Origin: Prosthecobacter sp.
GTDB taxonomy: Bacteria > Verrucomicrobiota > Verrucomicrobiia > Verrucomicrobiales > Verrucomicrobiaceae
Assembly: GCA_019186985.1 (NCBI GenBank)
Contig: JABARQ010000009.1
Span: 1-64,000, forward strand
Reading direction: 5' to 3'
DNA: 64,000 bases
Positions 18,285 to 26,041 of the stretch are shown here, one piece after another. The notes under the pieces are model-generated. The model saw only the letters and a list, made by a program, of their open reading frames with translations. It ran no database searches and was not told the DNA's origin. The stretch's first letter is position 1, and each line of letters opens with the position of its first letter. The position numbers were made by a program, and so were the translations under genes.

Positions 18285-19076
18285 TCAATCGTAAATGCCG
18301 AGAAATGTTTCCAACTCCTCGTCAGGCTGGCAGAGAATCACGTCGAAGGGCAGCAGATCCCCATCCTTCAGGTAGCAGTTCCTCGGCAGGGCATCGATGG
18401 CGAGCGTCTGGAAGGCATGGTTGAAGAACAGAAGGTGCTGGCCCGTGGGATCGACAATCCGAGTCCAGCCGGAGGCGATGAAGTGCTGCTCGATCTCGCG
18501 CTCCGTCGCCGGTTCACCATGATACTGCGGCTGGCTGATGGCGAAGGAGACCTGCCCATCCGCCCATTGCACCACGGCGGTGAGCTTCACGTCATCGCCA
18601 AAAACCTCATTGGCCGCGATCCAGCGCTCCAGATACTCCATCGGCGTGGCATGAATGAACTCGATGGCCTTCCGCCTGCCGGGTTCTCCACGCAGGTTTG
18701 GCACCGGATGCGTGATCACTTTCGGAATCAGGCCGAATTTCGGCGGGAGGGTCAGTTTGCCCACTCGCCCGCCTTCATCCATCAACTCGACGATGTGCTC
18801 GGTTCCAGCCTGTCGGTCGGGTTCGGAGTCGCGAAAGGTTTCCCAAGTCGTGTCTGCCTGAATCAGGAAGCCAAGTTCATCAGCGAGAGCAACCGCTTGT
18901 TCGGCCTGGTCTTTCGCGAGGCGAGCCCGGACGTGCCCAGCACCTTCGAGGTGGTGGCCACAAAGGTCGCGTAGTCGGTCACGGAAGGCTTCAAGCGAAT
19001 GGCCTTCGTGACGGGCTGCGGACTGTTTTTTTTCGGATTCACGACGTTGGGAGTATCGGGCAAGTCCGTGCTGGCG
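18285..19076 (-). pseudogene. 5'-truncated hypothetical protein
   Basis: An uninterrupted frame of 263 codons from after a TGA (19077-19079) to the stop at 18285. It has normal-looking codon use but no ATG or GTG in the first two thirds; the first TTG is at 18785 and gives only 166 residues. The upstream part is helical (for example EAFRDRLRDLCGHHLE). The C-terminal part contains IEFIHATPMEYLERW, QHFIASGWTRIVD and GDLLPFDVIL. I cannot name the family; it looks like the tail of a larger mobile-element or phage-type protein whose 5' end is missing. Confidence 0.5.
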
Positions 19077-19099
19077 TCAATCGGGGCGTTGCAATCACA

Positions 19100-19330
19100 T
19101 CACAAGTTCACTGCGGTGTTCTCAAACTCCTCGCGGTGGAGCCACCAGCCGTACTTTTTGATGAGGCCGCCATTCGCAACCGTGCTCTGGACGAAGCGCA
19201 GCGGATCGCCGAGCGAGGCCCCATGCCACTCTGCCTCGCCGCTGTGGTAGAAGCAGCGAGCGCGATGCGCAGTTGCCGACTCGAAAGCCTCGTCCGAGCA
19301 AATGCATGGTGCAAACGATGACTTTGTCGT
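19100..19330 (-). pseudogene. start-less C-terminal gene fragment
   Basis: A frame of 76 codons between a TAA (19331-19333) and a TGA ending at 19100 translates to a convincing protein end (RARCFYHSGEAEWHGASLGD ... GLIKKYGWWLHREEFENTAV) but contains no start codon. It abuts the other truncated gene on the same strand. Probably debris of an inserted element. Family not recognised. Confidence 0.45.
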
Positions 19331-19351
19331 TTATGAGGTAACAAGATAACC

Positions 19352-20035
19352 ATGAGCCAAAACACAGGCACATATACCGCAAAATCTTTCAAAGACGACT
19401 TTGAAAGCGCAAGCCTACAGACCCTTTATCGAAAGATGAAGAAGACGTCGAAAGCGAGGTTTAACGCAGCAGCTCGGCTGATAAGGCATCAGACTTTCTC
19501 TTTATGGACTATGTCTTTGTTCTCTGCGGGCCTCATAGTCCTTCAGCTTCTCGGTGCATACAAGATTCCGATAGGTTTCACCGACAGCACATACCAGTTC
19601 ATTCAAATGGCGCTGGGATTACTGGTTCTCGTGCTCTCTCTCTTGCTCACTTCAAACAAGTTTAGTGAGCGTTCAGAAAAGATGCACCGGTGCGCTCTGG
19701 AGATAAACAACCTTTGCCATAAAATTCTACCAAAGTGCAAAGACGATAACGATTCGGCCCTCTACAATAAGACGTTGACCGAGTACAATACGATTCTGGA
19801 TGCGAACGACAATCACGAGCAAATCGACTTTGCATATGTGAAGTTATCTTTGCCGGAAGATTATCAGTTCACAAAAACGCAGCGTTTCTGTGTGCATGCA
19901 AGGTACTGGCTGGGATATTGGGTATATGGCCTGCTGGCTTTGCTCCTGCTGACAACCTTTATTGCTACTTTTGCCCGTAAGCCTGTCGATTCGCCATCAA
20001 GCGCCCCGACGCCGGTTGGCTCGGTGGAACCTTAA
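19352..20035 (+). CDS. SLATT-like two-TM protein (candidate pore effector)
   Basis: 227 residues. An N-terminal basic helical segment (LYRKMKKTSKARFNAAARLI) leads into two adjacent TM helices (about 53-72 and 84-102), then SNKFSERSEKMHRCALEINN. This pattern, a RFNA.RL motif, two TMs and an E.(L/M)HRCALE(I/L)N helix, is typical of the SLATT family, proposed to form membrane pores in anti-phage systems. A third hydrophobic segment (about 183-205) lies near the C-terminus. No CD-NTase, SLOG or reverse-transcriptase partner is adjacent. The DNA is visibly richer in A/T than its neighbours, pointing to transfer. The family call is from memory of the motif, not a search. Confidence 0.65.
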   Translation: MSQNTGTYTAKSFKDDFESASLQTLYRKMKKTSKARFNAAARLIRHQTFSLWTMSLFSAGLIVLQLLGAYKIPIGFTDSTYQFIQMALGLLVLVLSLLLTSNKFSERSEKMHRCALEINNLCHKILPKCKDDNDSALYNKTLTEYNTILDANDNHEQIDFAYVKLSLPEDYQFTKTQRFCVHARYWLGYWVYGLLALLLLTTFIATFARKPVDSPSSAPTPVGSVEP

Positions 20036-20080
20036 TCAAGCCTCACGGCGCGCATTCTTGGCGGGAGTTCTGCAACATCG

Positions 20081-20239
20081 AAACGAAAAAGGCGGCTGGA
20101 AGTTCCAGCCGCCTTTGTGTTGATTGGATGAGGCGGACAGGAGTGTCCGCGGGCCTTGTGGATTACCCGATCACCTCCGGCCATTCCGTGTGGAAGAACT
20201 GGCCTTCGGGCTTATCGACACGCTCATAGGTGTGGGCAC
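20081..20239. repeat. gnd 3' end and terminator (direct repeat, right copy)
   Basis: Native copy of the repeat at 18084-18240, belonging to the intact gnd gene and its downstream terminator. The two copies bracket about 2.0 kb. Confidence 0.85.
20086..20113 (-). terminator. gnd terminator
   Basis: GGCGGCTGG (20091-20099) pairs with CCAGCCGCC (20105-20113), loop AAGTT, with AAAAA at 20086-20090 giving a T-tail on the minus strand. It sits about 50 bp past the gnd stop codon. Confidence 0.8.
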
Positions 20240-21605
20240 CAAAGAAGTCGCGCTGGGCCTGGAGCAGGTTCGCCGGCAGACGCTCGGCGCGGTAGCTGTC
20301 GTAGTAGCCGAGCGAGGCGCTGAACGCAGGCACCGGAATGCCGTTGAGCGTCGCGAGGCTCACCACTTCGCGCCAGCTCTGCTGGGTCTTGCTGAGCACG
20401 TCCTTGAAGAACGGGTCGAGCATGAGGTTCGCGAGCTGCGGGTTGGTGCGGTAGGCGTCGGTGATGCGGTTGAGGAAGCGGGCGCGGATGATGCAGCCGC
20501 CGCGCCAGATGGCGGCGATGCGGCCGAGGTCGAGGCCCCAGTTCTTCTTCTCACCCATGGTTTTGATCAGGTCGAGACCCTGGGCGTAGCTGATGATCTT
20601 GGAGGCGTAGAGGGCGTCGTGCACCTTTTTGACAAGCTCCTTCTTGTCGGTGGTGATGTTCACCTTCGGGCCGGTGAGCTGCGTGCTGGCGGCGACGCGC
20701 TGCTTCTTCTGGCTGGACAGGATGCGCGCCTCGACGGCGGCGTTGATGGTGCTGATGACGACGGCGTTTTCAGCGGCGTTGAGCAGGGTCCACTGGCCCG
20801 TGCCCTTCTGGCCCGCCTTGTCGACGATGAGCTCGACAACCGGCTTGCCGGTCTCCGGATCCTTCTGCTCCAGGGCCTTGCCGGAGATCTGGATCAGGTA
20901 GCTGAGCAGGTCGCCCTCGTTCCACTCGTTGAAGATCGCGGCCATCTCGTCGGTGGTGAAGCCGGCGTGCTTGAAGATGTTGTAGGCCTCGCAGATGAGC
21001 TGCATGTCGCCGTACTCAATGCCGTTGTGGATCATCTTCACATAGTGACCGGCGCCGCCGGGACCGATGTGGATGACGCAGGGCTCGCCATCGACCTTGG
21101 CGGCGATGGATTCAAAGATGGGCTTCATGACCTCCCAGGTGCTGGCAGGGCCGCCGGGCATGATGGAGGGGCCTTTGCGGGCGCCTTCCTCACCGCCGGA
21201 AACGCCCGCGCCGATGAAGCGCAGACCCTTGCCCGCCAGGTAGGCGTCGCGGCGCTCGGTGGTCTGGTAGAAGCTGTTGCCGCCGTCGATGACGATGTCA
21301 TCCTTGTCGAGAAGGGGGATGAGCTGCTCGATCACGGCGTCCACGGCATCGCGGTCGCTGTCCTTCACGGCGGTGGACTTCACCATGATGTGAATCTTGC
21401 GCGGGGTGGCCAGGGACTGGACGAAGTCTTCCAGGGTGTGGCAGCCGACGAGGTTCTTGCCCGGGTGCTTGGAGACGAATTCGTCGGTGACGCTGGTGGT
21501 GCGGTTGTAAACGCTGACCTGGAAGCCGCGGCTTTCGACGTTGAGAACGAGGTTTTGGCCCATCACGGCAAGGCCGATCAGACCGAAGTCACTTTTTTTG
21601 CTCAT
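20163..21605 (-). CDS. gnd: 6-phosphogluconate dehydrogenase (decarboxylating)
   Basis: 480 residues, the length of the long homodimeric class. It oxidises and decarboxylates 6-phosphogluconate to ribulose 5-phosphate with NADP in the pentose phosphate pathway. Seen: N-terminal Rossmann motif GLIGLAVMGQNL, NRT for the cofactor phosphate, IDGGNSFY, the substrate loop VSGGEEGARKGPSIMPGG, and the catalytic lysine/asparagine region GHYVKMIHNGIEYGDMQ. Start set at ATG 21605 (MSKKSDFG); 15 residues of upstream frame are spacer. The 3' end is duplicated at 18162-18240, which suggests it is an insertion target. Confidence 0.97.
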   Translation of the reverse strand: MSKKSDFGLIGLAVMGQNLVLNVESRGFQVSVYNRTTSVTDEFVSKHPGKNLVGCHTLEDFVQSLATPRKIHIMVKSTAVKDSDRDAVDAVIEQLIPLLDKDDIVIDGGNSFYQTTERRDAYLAGKGLRFIGAGVSGGEEGARKGPSIMPGGPASTWEVMKPIFESIAAKVDGEPCVIHIGPGGAGHYVKMIHNGIEYGDMQLICEAYNIFKHAGFTTDEMAAIFNEWNEGDLLSYLIQISGKALEQKDPETGKPVVELIVDKAGQKGTGQWTLLNAAENAVVISTINAAVEARILSSQKKQRVAASTQLTGPKVNITTDKKELVKKVHDALYASKIISYAQGLDLIKTMGEKKNWGLDLGRIAAIWRGGCIIRARFLNRITDAYRTNPQLANLMLDPFFKDVLSKTQQSWREVVSLATLNGIPVPAFSASLGYYDSYRAERLPANLLQAQRDFFGAHTYERVDKPEGQFFHTEWPEVIG

Positions 21606-21814
21606 AGATTTAGGGGGGACGAGCCTTACCCCCCCAGCCGGGTTTGGCAAAGGGGATTTTCCTCATGGCGGCCATGAGCCGGGCTGATGCACACCGGGCC
21701 GCCCCTGACCTCCTCCTGGTTAGGCCGGCCCGTCCCCCGGCTCTGTTTTTGACAGATTGGAAGATGCCCCTGGCTCAGGCCGTGCTATGTTCCCGGCCGA
21801 CCCCGTTCCTGAGC

Positions 21815-22906
21815 ATGTCCCTGATCACCAACTCCCCCGGCTGGACCAGCACCCCGCGCGCTTCGTTTCGCGCCCGGGACGACTGGAGCCTGAAATGGTG
21901 GGTCATGTTCGCCGTCATCCTCTCCTTCGGTTTCCACGGCCTGCTCTACATGAGCTTCGACAAGATCAGCATGGTCTTCGGCAGCGTTTCAAAGCCGGTG
22001 GTGCAAAACAAGGTGCCTGAGCGCATCAAGATCGACCCCCGCCTCCTCCAGGAGCAGAAGGCCATCCAGGAGATCCCTGAGATGATCGCCCCGGGCAACC
22101 AGCCTGACATCAAGGCCTTCGAGGCCGACCTCGACAACTTCGACAAGGCCCAGATGATCGCCGAAAACCAGGAGATCGACCTAACGCCCAACGTCAAGGA
22201 GGTCACCAACTTCCTGCGCCAGACCGACCCCGGTGACGGCCGCACCCCGGGCGGCGCCCGCATGAACGACCTGGCCGCCCTGCTCGCCCCCCAGGCCGCC
22301 ATGGCCGCCCCCGATCTCGCCAGCGCCATGGCCGCGGTTCGTCGCGACGTCCTCTCCAAGCCGGTCTCGGAAAAGCAGATGCTGCTCGACGCCGGGGCGC
22401 TTGAGCCCAAGGACGGCGCGGGCAGCATCGACGCTGACCTGCTCGGCGAGGTGAAGAAGCAGGGTGACGGCGATGCCGCCGGTACGCGGGTCAAGGGCTT
22501 CAGCAACCTCGACGACCTGCTCGGCGGCGGCGGACGCCTCGGCGGCAGCACGGCCCCGATCCTCATGCCCACCGACCTCCTGTTTGAATATGGCAGCGAC
22601 CAGCTTGCCGAGGGCGCCCGGCTCAGTCTCATGAAGCTCGGCTTCCTCATTCAAAAGAACCCCGACAGCCTCTTCATCGTCGAGGGCCACACCGACAGCT
22701 TCGGCGGCGAGGACTTCAACCTCGACCTCTCCCTGCGCCGCGCCAACGCGGTGGTCGAATGGCTGCGCAATTCGTTACGCCTCGGCACTGACCGCATCCA
22801 GGCCGCCGGCCTGGGCAAGAGCAAGCCCATCGTCAGCACCACCGGCACGGTCGAGGAGCAGGGCCTGAACCGTCGCGTCGAGATCAAGGTCCGCGCGAAG
22901 AAATAA
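21815..22906 (+). CDS. OmpA-family (peptidoglycan-binding) envelope protein
   Basis: 363 residues from ATG 21815. One TM segment near the N-terminus (WWVMFAVILSFGFHGLLYMSF, split around residues 29-49) anchors it in the inner membrane. A long charged, Ala-rich periplasmic region follows. The C-terminal OmpA-like domain (from about 255) shows the peptidoglycan-binding signature EGHTDSFGGEDFNLDLSLRR and NRRVEIKVR at the end. Likely links envelope and peptidoglycan, in the manner of MotB/TolR-associated proteins. It ends 11 bp before the convergent thioredoxin gene. Confidence 0.85.
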   Translation: MSLITNSPGWTSTPRASFRARDDWSLKWWVMFAVILSFGFHGLLYMSFDKISMVFGSVSKPVVQNKVPERIKIDPRLLQEQKAIQEIPEMIAPGNQPDIKAFEADLDNFDKAQMIAENQEIDLTPNVKEVTNFLRQTDPGDGRTPGGARMNDLAALLAPQAAMAAPDLASAMAAVRRDVLSKPVSEKQMLLDAGALEPKDGAGSIDADLLGEVKKQGDGDAAGTRVKGFSNLDDLLGGGGRLGGSTAPILMPTDLLFEYGSDQLAEGARLSLMKLGFLIQKNPDSLFIVEGHTDSFGGEDFNLDLSLRRANAVVEWLRNSLRLGTDRIQAAGLGKSKPIVSTTGTVEEQGLNRRVEIKVRAKK

Positions 22907-22917
22907 AGCCATGCCCC

Positions 22918-23376
22918 TCAGGCCTGGCGCATCCAGGCCAGCAGACGCGCCGCAGGTTGGAATCCGCTCGACTGGGCCGCCACGCGCCCCTGGCGGACCA
23001 GGGCAAAGGCAGGGATGCCCTGGACACGGAACTGTCCCGCGATCTCCGGCTGCTCGTCCGTGTTCACCTTGACGAACAAGGCCTCGCCCGCCGCCTGGGC
23101 GGCCGCCTTGGCAAACTCGGGCGCCATCATCTGGCAGGGACCGCACCAGGGCGCCCAGAAATCGATCACCACGGGCAACGAACTTTGTGACAGCAGAGCG
23201 GCGAAGGCCTGGATGTCCGCAGCCTCCACCGGTCCGGCCACCTGCGGCAGGTCCGCCTTGCAGGTGCCGCAGCGCCCCTGCTGCCCAAGCCGGGCATAGG
23301 CGATGCGGTTGGCTGTGCCGCAGCCGGGACAGCATTGGATGACACCTCGCGGGTCGGCTTCAAGATGGGCGCTCAT
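22918..23376 (-). CDS. trxC: thioredoxin 2 (zinc-ribbon thioredoxin)
   Basis: 152 residues. An N-terminal zinc ribbon with CCPGC and CGTC pairs (about 15-39) precedes a thioredoxin fold with active site WAPWCGPCQM and the cis-proline segment GIPAF. This is the TrxC type, a cytoplasmic disulfide reductase often linked to oxidative stress, zinc-modulated in E. coli. It is divergent from the sulfide-quinone reductase gene, with 91 bp between starts. Confidence 0.93.
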   Translation of the reverse strand: MSAHLEADPRGVIQCCPGCGTANRIAYARLGQQGRCGTCKADLPQVAGPVEAADIQAFAALLSQSSLPVVIDFWAPWCGPCQMMAPEFAKAAAQAAGEALFVKVNTDEQPEIAGQFRVQGIPAFALVRQGRVAAQSSGFQPAARLLAWMRQA

Positions 23377-23391
23377 GGGAACAAGATCGGA

Positions 23392-23429
23392 TTGACGTTA
23401 ATTCTTGCATATACGCATACGCTCATATA
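23392..23429 (+). promoter_or_regulatory. candidate promoter/operator for the sulfur cluster
   Basis: TTGACG (23392-23397) followed 18 bp later by CATACG (23416-23421). The same stretch holds three CATA words at 8-bp spacing (23408, 23416 and 23424: CATATACG, CATACGCT, CATATAG), possibly a regulator site. The -10 match is weak. Confidence 0.3.
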
Positions 23430-23467
23430 GTTGGAGCGCAAAGGAAACATATTCCTTCCAACCCACC

Positions 23468-24697
23468 ATGAGCAAGCACCTCCTCATCCTCGGCGGCGGC
23501 ACCGCCGGCACCATGATGGCCAACCATCTCCGCCGCCGCCTGCCGCGCTCCGAATGGACGATGACCGTGGTGGACCGCTCCGAACTTCATCTTTACCAGC
23601 CCGGCCTGCTGTTCCTGCCCTTCGGCACCTACCACGAGTCCCAGATCATCCGGCCGACCCGGGACTTCATCCCGCGCGGAGTCGACTTTGTTCAGGCCGA
23701 GGTGGAAAAGCTCAGCCCGGACCAGCGCTTGGTGCTGTTGAAGGACGGACGCGAGCTCAAGTATGACGTGCTCATCGTGGCCACCGGCTGCCGCACCGCC
23801 CCGGAGGAGACCGAAGGCATGCTCGGCCCGAAATGGCGGGTCAACATCCACGACTTCTACACCCTCGACGGCGCCCGTGCGCTGCGTGACAAACTGGCCG
23901 CCTTCGAAGGCGGACGCGTGGTTGTCCATGTGAATGAAATGCCCGTCAAATGCCCGGTGGCCCCGCTGGAGTTCACCTTCCTCGCCGACTCCTTCTTCCG
24001 CGAACGCGGCATCCGCGACAAGGTTTCGCTCGCCTACGTCACACCCTTGTCCGGAGCCTTCACCAAGCCCAAGGCCTCGAAGAAGCTCGGCCACCTGCTC
24101 ACCGACAAAGGCATCGAGATCGTCAGCGAGTTTGTCGCGGAAAAGGTGGACCAGGAAAACAACCGGCTGGTCTGCTTTGACGGCCGCGAGGTGCCCTACG
24201 ACCTGCTCGTCACCACGCCCACCAACATGGGTGATGAAGCCGTGCGCCGCAGCGCCCTCGGCGACGACCTGGACTTCATCCCGACGCACAAGCACACGCT
24301 GCAGTCGCTTCAGCATCCCGACGTCTTTGTCATCGGCGACGCCACCAACCTGCCCGCCTCGAAGGCCGGCTCCGTGGCGCATTTTGAAAGCGAGACCCTG
24401 GCCGACAACATCCTCCGCCACATCCGGGGCGAGCCGCTGAAGGAGGAGTTCGACGGCCACTCAAACTGCTTCATCGAGTCCGGCAACGGCAGGGCGCTGC
24501 TCATCGACTTCAACTACGAGTACGAGCCCCATGAAGGGAACTTCCCCTTTGCCTTCGGCCCCATGAAGCTGCTGGAGGAAAGCCGTCTGAATCACCTCGG
24601 CAAGCTGGCCTTCCGGCACATCTACTGGAACGTGCTTCTGAAGGCCTGGCCGCTGCCGGGCATCAGCCGCCGGAAGGCCAGGCCCGCCGATGCCTGA
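23468..24697 (+). CDS. sulfide:quinone oxidoreductase-like flavoprotein
   Basis: 409 residues from ATG 23468. Two-dinucleotide-binding flavoprotein: FAD motif LLILGGGTAGTMMA, then IVATGCRTAPEE, and the second FAD contact VFVIGDATNLPASKAG. Cysteines at the ATGC and VKCPVAP positions match those used by SQR enzymes, which oxidise sulfide and pass electrons to quinone at the inner membrane. The C-terminus has an aromatic, amphipathic stretch (AFRHIYWNVLLKAWPLPG) suited to membrane contact. Followed by DsrC- and DsrE-like genes, which supports a sulfur role; SQR subtype is not assigned. Confidence 0.85.
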   Translation: MSKHLLILGGGTAGTMMANHLRRRLPRSEWTMTVVDRSELHLYQPGLLFLPFGTYHESQIIRPTRDFIPRGVDFVQAEVEKLSPDQRLVLLKDGRELKYDVLIVATGCRTAPEETEGMLGPKWRVNIHDFYTLDGARALRDKLAAFEGGRVVVHVNEMPVKCPVAPLEFTFLADSFFRERGIRDKVSLAYVTPLSGAFTKPKASKKLGHLLTDKGIEIVSEFVAEKVDQENNRLVCFDGREVPYDLLVTTPTNMGDEAVRRSALGDDLDFIPTHKHTLQSLQHPDVFVIGDATNLPASKAGSVAHFESETLADNILRHIRGEPLKEEFDGHSNCFIESGNGRALLIDFNYEYEPHEGNFPFAFGPMKLLEESRLNHLGKLAFRHIYWNVLLKAWPLPGISRRKARPADA

Positions 24698-24741
24698 ACC
24701 GCCGCTCCAGCCCCATCCACAACCCAACCCCAAGCATCCCC

Positions 24742-25053
24742 ATGAAGAAAACCATCGCAGGAACTGAAGTCGACGTGAACGAGGAGGGCTACCTCACCGA
24801 CATGTCGCAATGGAACGGCCAGATCGCCGCGGCCATCGCCGTGGAGGAAGGCATCGGCACGCTCACCGACGCCCACATGAAGGTCGTGAACCACCTTCGC
24901 GACCAGCAGGCAAAGGGCGCGGCGCTCACCATCCGCAGCATGGGCAAAAGCGGCGTCGTGACCACCAAGGAACTTTACGACCTCTTCCCCGGCGGCCCGC
25001 TGAAGAAGTCCTCCAAGATCGCCGGCATTCCGAAGCCGGTCGGGTGCATCTGA
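24742..25053 (+). CDS. DsrC/TusE-family sulfur carrier protein
   Basis: 103 residues, the usual length. It begins with the family strand pattern (VDVNEEGYLTDMSQWN) and keeps the C-terminal arm with the penultimate cysteine (GIPKPVGCI) that carries sulfur as persulfide. The second DsrC cysteine, about ten residues upstream, is not present (LKKSSKIAG), so it is more like TusE/RspA-type carriers than true dissimilatory DsrC. Its place after SQR suggests it accepts sulfane sulfur. Confidence 0.88.
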   Translation: MKKTIAGTEVDVNEEGYLTDMSQWNGQIAAAIAVEEGIGTLTDAHMKVVNHLRDQQAKGAALTIRSMGKSGVVTTKELYDLFPGGPLKKSSKIAGIPKPVGCI

Positions 25054-25100
25054 GGTGAAGTCCGAAACTCGAAACCTGAAACTCAACTACCTGAATCCTC

Positions 25101-25622
25101 ATGTCCGACGACAACCTACCTGTGAAAAAGATGTCCATCATCGTGAGCCGCGGCTCGCTGGATGGGATCTACCCGGCGCTGATCATGGCGAACGGCGCGC
25201 GCATGGAAGGCATCGAAGCCTCGCTCTTCTTCACCTTCTTCGGCCTGAACGCCCTGGCGAAAAACACCATGGATCACCTCAAGGTTGCCACGGTCGGCAA
25301 CCCCGCCCTGAACATGGCGATGCCCATGCTCGGCATGCCGATGACCCTGCCCTTCCCCACCGTCATGGGCGCCCTGCCCGGCGTGTCCGCCTTTGCCACC
25401 CACCTCATGAACAAGGAGATGGAGAAGCTCGACATACCGCCGGTGCGCGAGTTCCTGGAGCTCATCTCCGACTCCGGCGGGAAGATCTATGCCTGCAAGC
25501 TGGCGATGGACATGTTCAAGCTGAAGAAGGAGGACCTCTGGGAGCGTCTCGACGGCGTGCTGACCGTCGGCGACTTCTACCAGGAGTCCGCCGGCGCCGG
25601 AACCCACATCCTTTTCACCTGA
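25101..25622 (+). CDS. DsrE2-like sulfur relay protein
   Basis: 173 residues of the DsrE/DsrF-like (DsrE2) type: ...KKMSIIVSRGSLDGIYPALI at the N-terminus, a membrane-prone Met-rich middle (NMAMPMLGMPMTLPFP) and a cysteine in KIYACKLAMDMF that aligns with the active cysteine of the family. DsrE2 proteins are sulfurtransferase partners in sulfur oxidation. The leader contains the short GAAAC repeats described in the findings. The next gene starts 3 bp after its stop. Confidence 0.82.
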   Translation: MSDDNLPVKKMSIIVSRGSLDGIYPALIMANGARMEGIEASLFFTFFGLNALAKNTMDHLKVATVGNPALNMAMPMLGMPMTLPFPTVMGALPGVSAFATHLMNKEMEKLDIPPVREFLELISDSGGKIYACKLAMDMFKLKKEDLWERLDGVLTVGDFYQESAGAGTHILFT

Positions 25623-25624
25623 GC

Positions 25625-26008
25625 ATGGCCGCCCTGTGCAACGACGCCGCGCGCTGTGAGGTGATGAACCTGGGATGGGCCTCCGGCGGCCACGGCCCCT
25701 ACCTCGTCCGGCAGGAGGGCTACGTCCCCGGCGGCACCGACTTCCGCCCGCAGCGCTTCATCCTGCAGAAGGACGGCCGCTGGCTGCTGAACCTCGCCTT
25801 TGTGATGCTGCCGGAAGCCGAGCAGGAGGCGCAGTTGTTTCACAGCCTGGGCGAACTCTCAGGCTTCATCGACCGCCTGGCCGGGAAGCCGGTGATCGCC
25901 GACGCCACCCTGCCGGAAGGCGCCGATCCGGAGGAAGTCCTGCGTCATTTCGAAAGCTGCACGCACCGCATCCTGCGCGGAATGAGGAAGCATGACGAAG
26001 GCGGATGA
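25625..26008 (+). CDS. small protein of the sulfur cluster, unknown function
   Basis: 127 residues, starting 3 bp after the DsrE2 gene and almost certainly translated with it. No family recognised. It has two cysteines near the start (CNDAARCEV), a conserved-looking core (FILQKDGRWLLNLAFVMLPE) and a late HFESCTHRILRGM motif. The DNA is open in this frame further upstream across the DsrE2 gene, but that part is a shadow. Confidence 0.65.
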   Translation: MAALCNDAARCEVMNLGWASGGHGPYLVRQEGYVPGGTDFRPQRFILQKDGRWLLNLAFVMLPEAEQEAQLFHSLGELSGFIDRLAGKPVIADATLPEGADPEEVLRHFESCTHRILRGMRKHDEGG

Positions 26009-26041
26009 CTGCGGCACGCTCCGTGCATCCGTCTCCCAAAC

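Noticed and set aside
20124-21677. Plus-strand frame opposite gnd
   Set aside because: Antisense shadow; gnd motifs are complete on the minus strand.
25055-25624. Plus-strand frame continuous with the 127-residue gene, suggesting a 317-residue protein
   Set aside because: It overlaps the DsrE2-like gene in another frame; the translation there is Arg/His-rich shadow, and ATG 25625 follows the DsrE2 stop by 3 bp.
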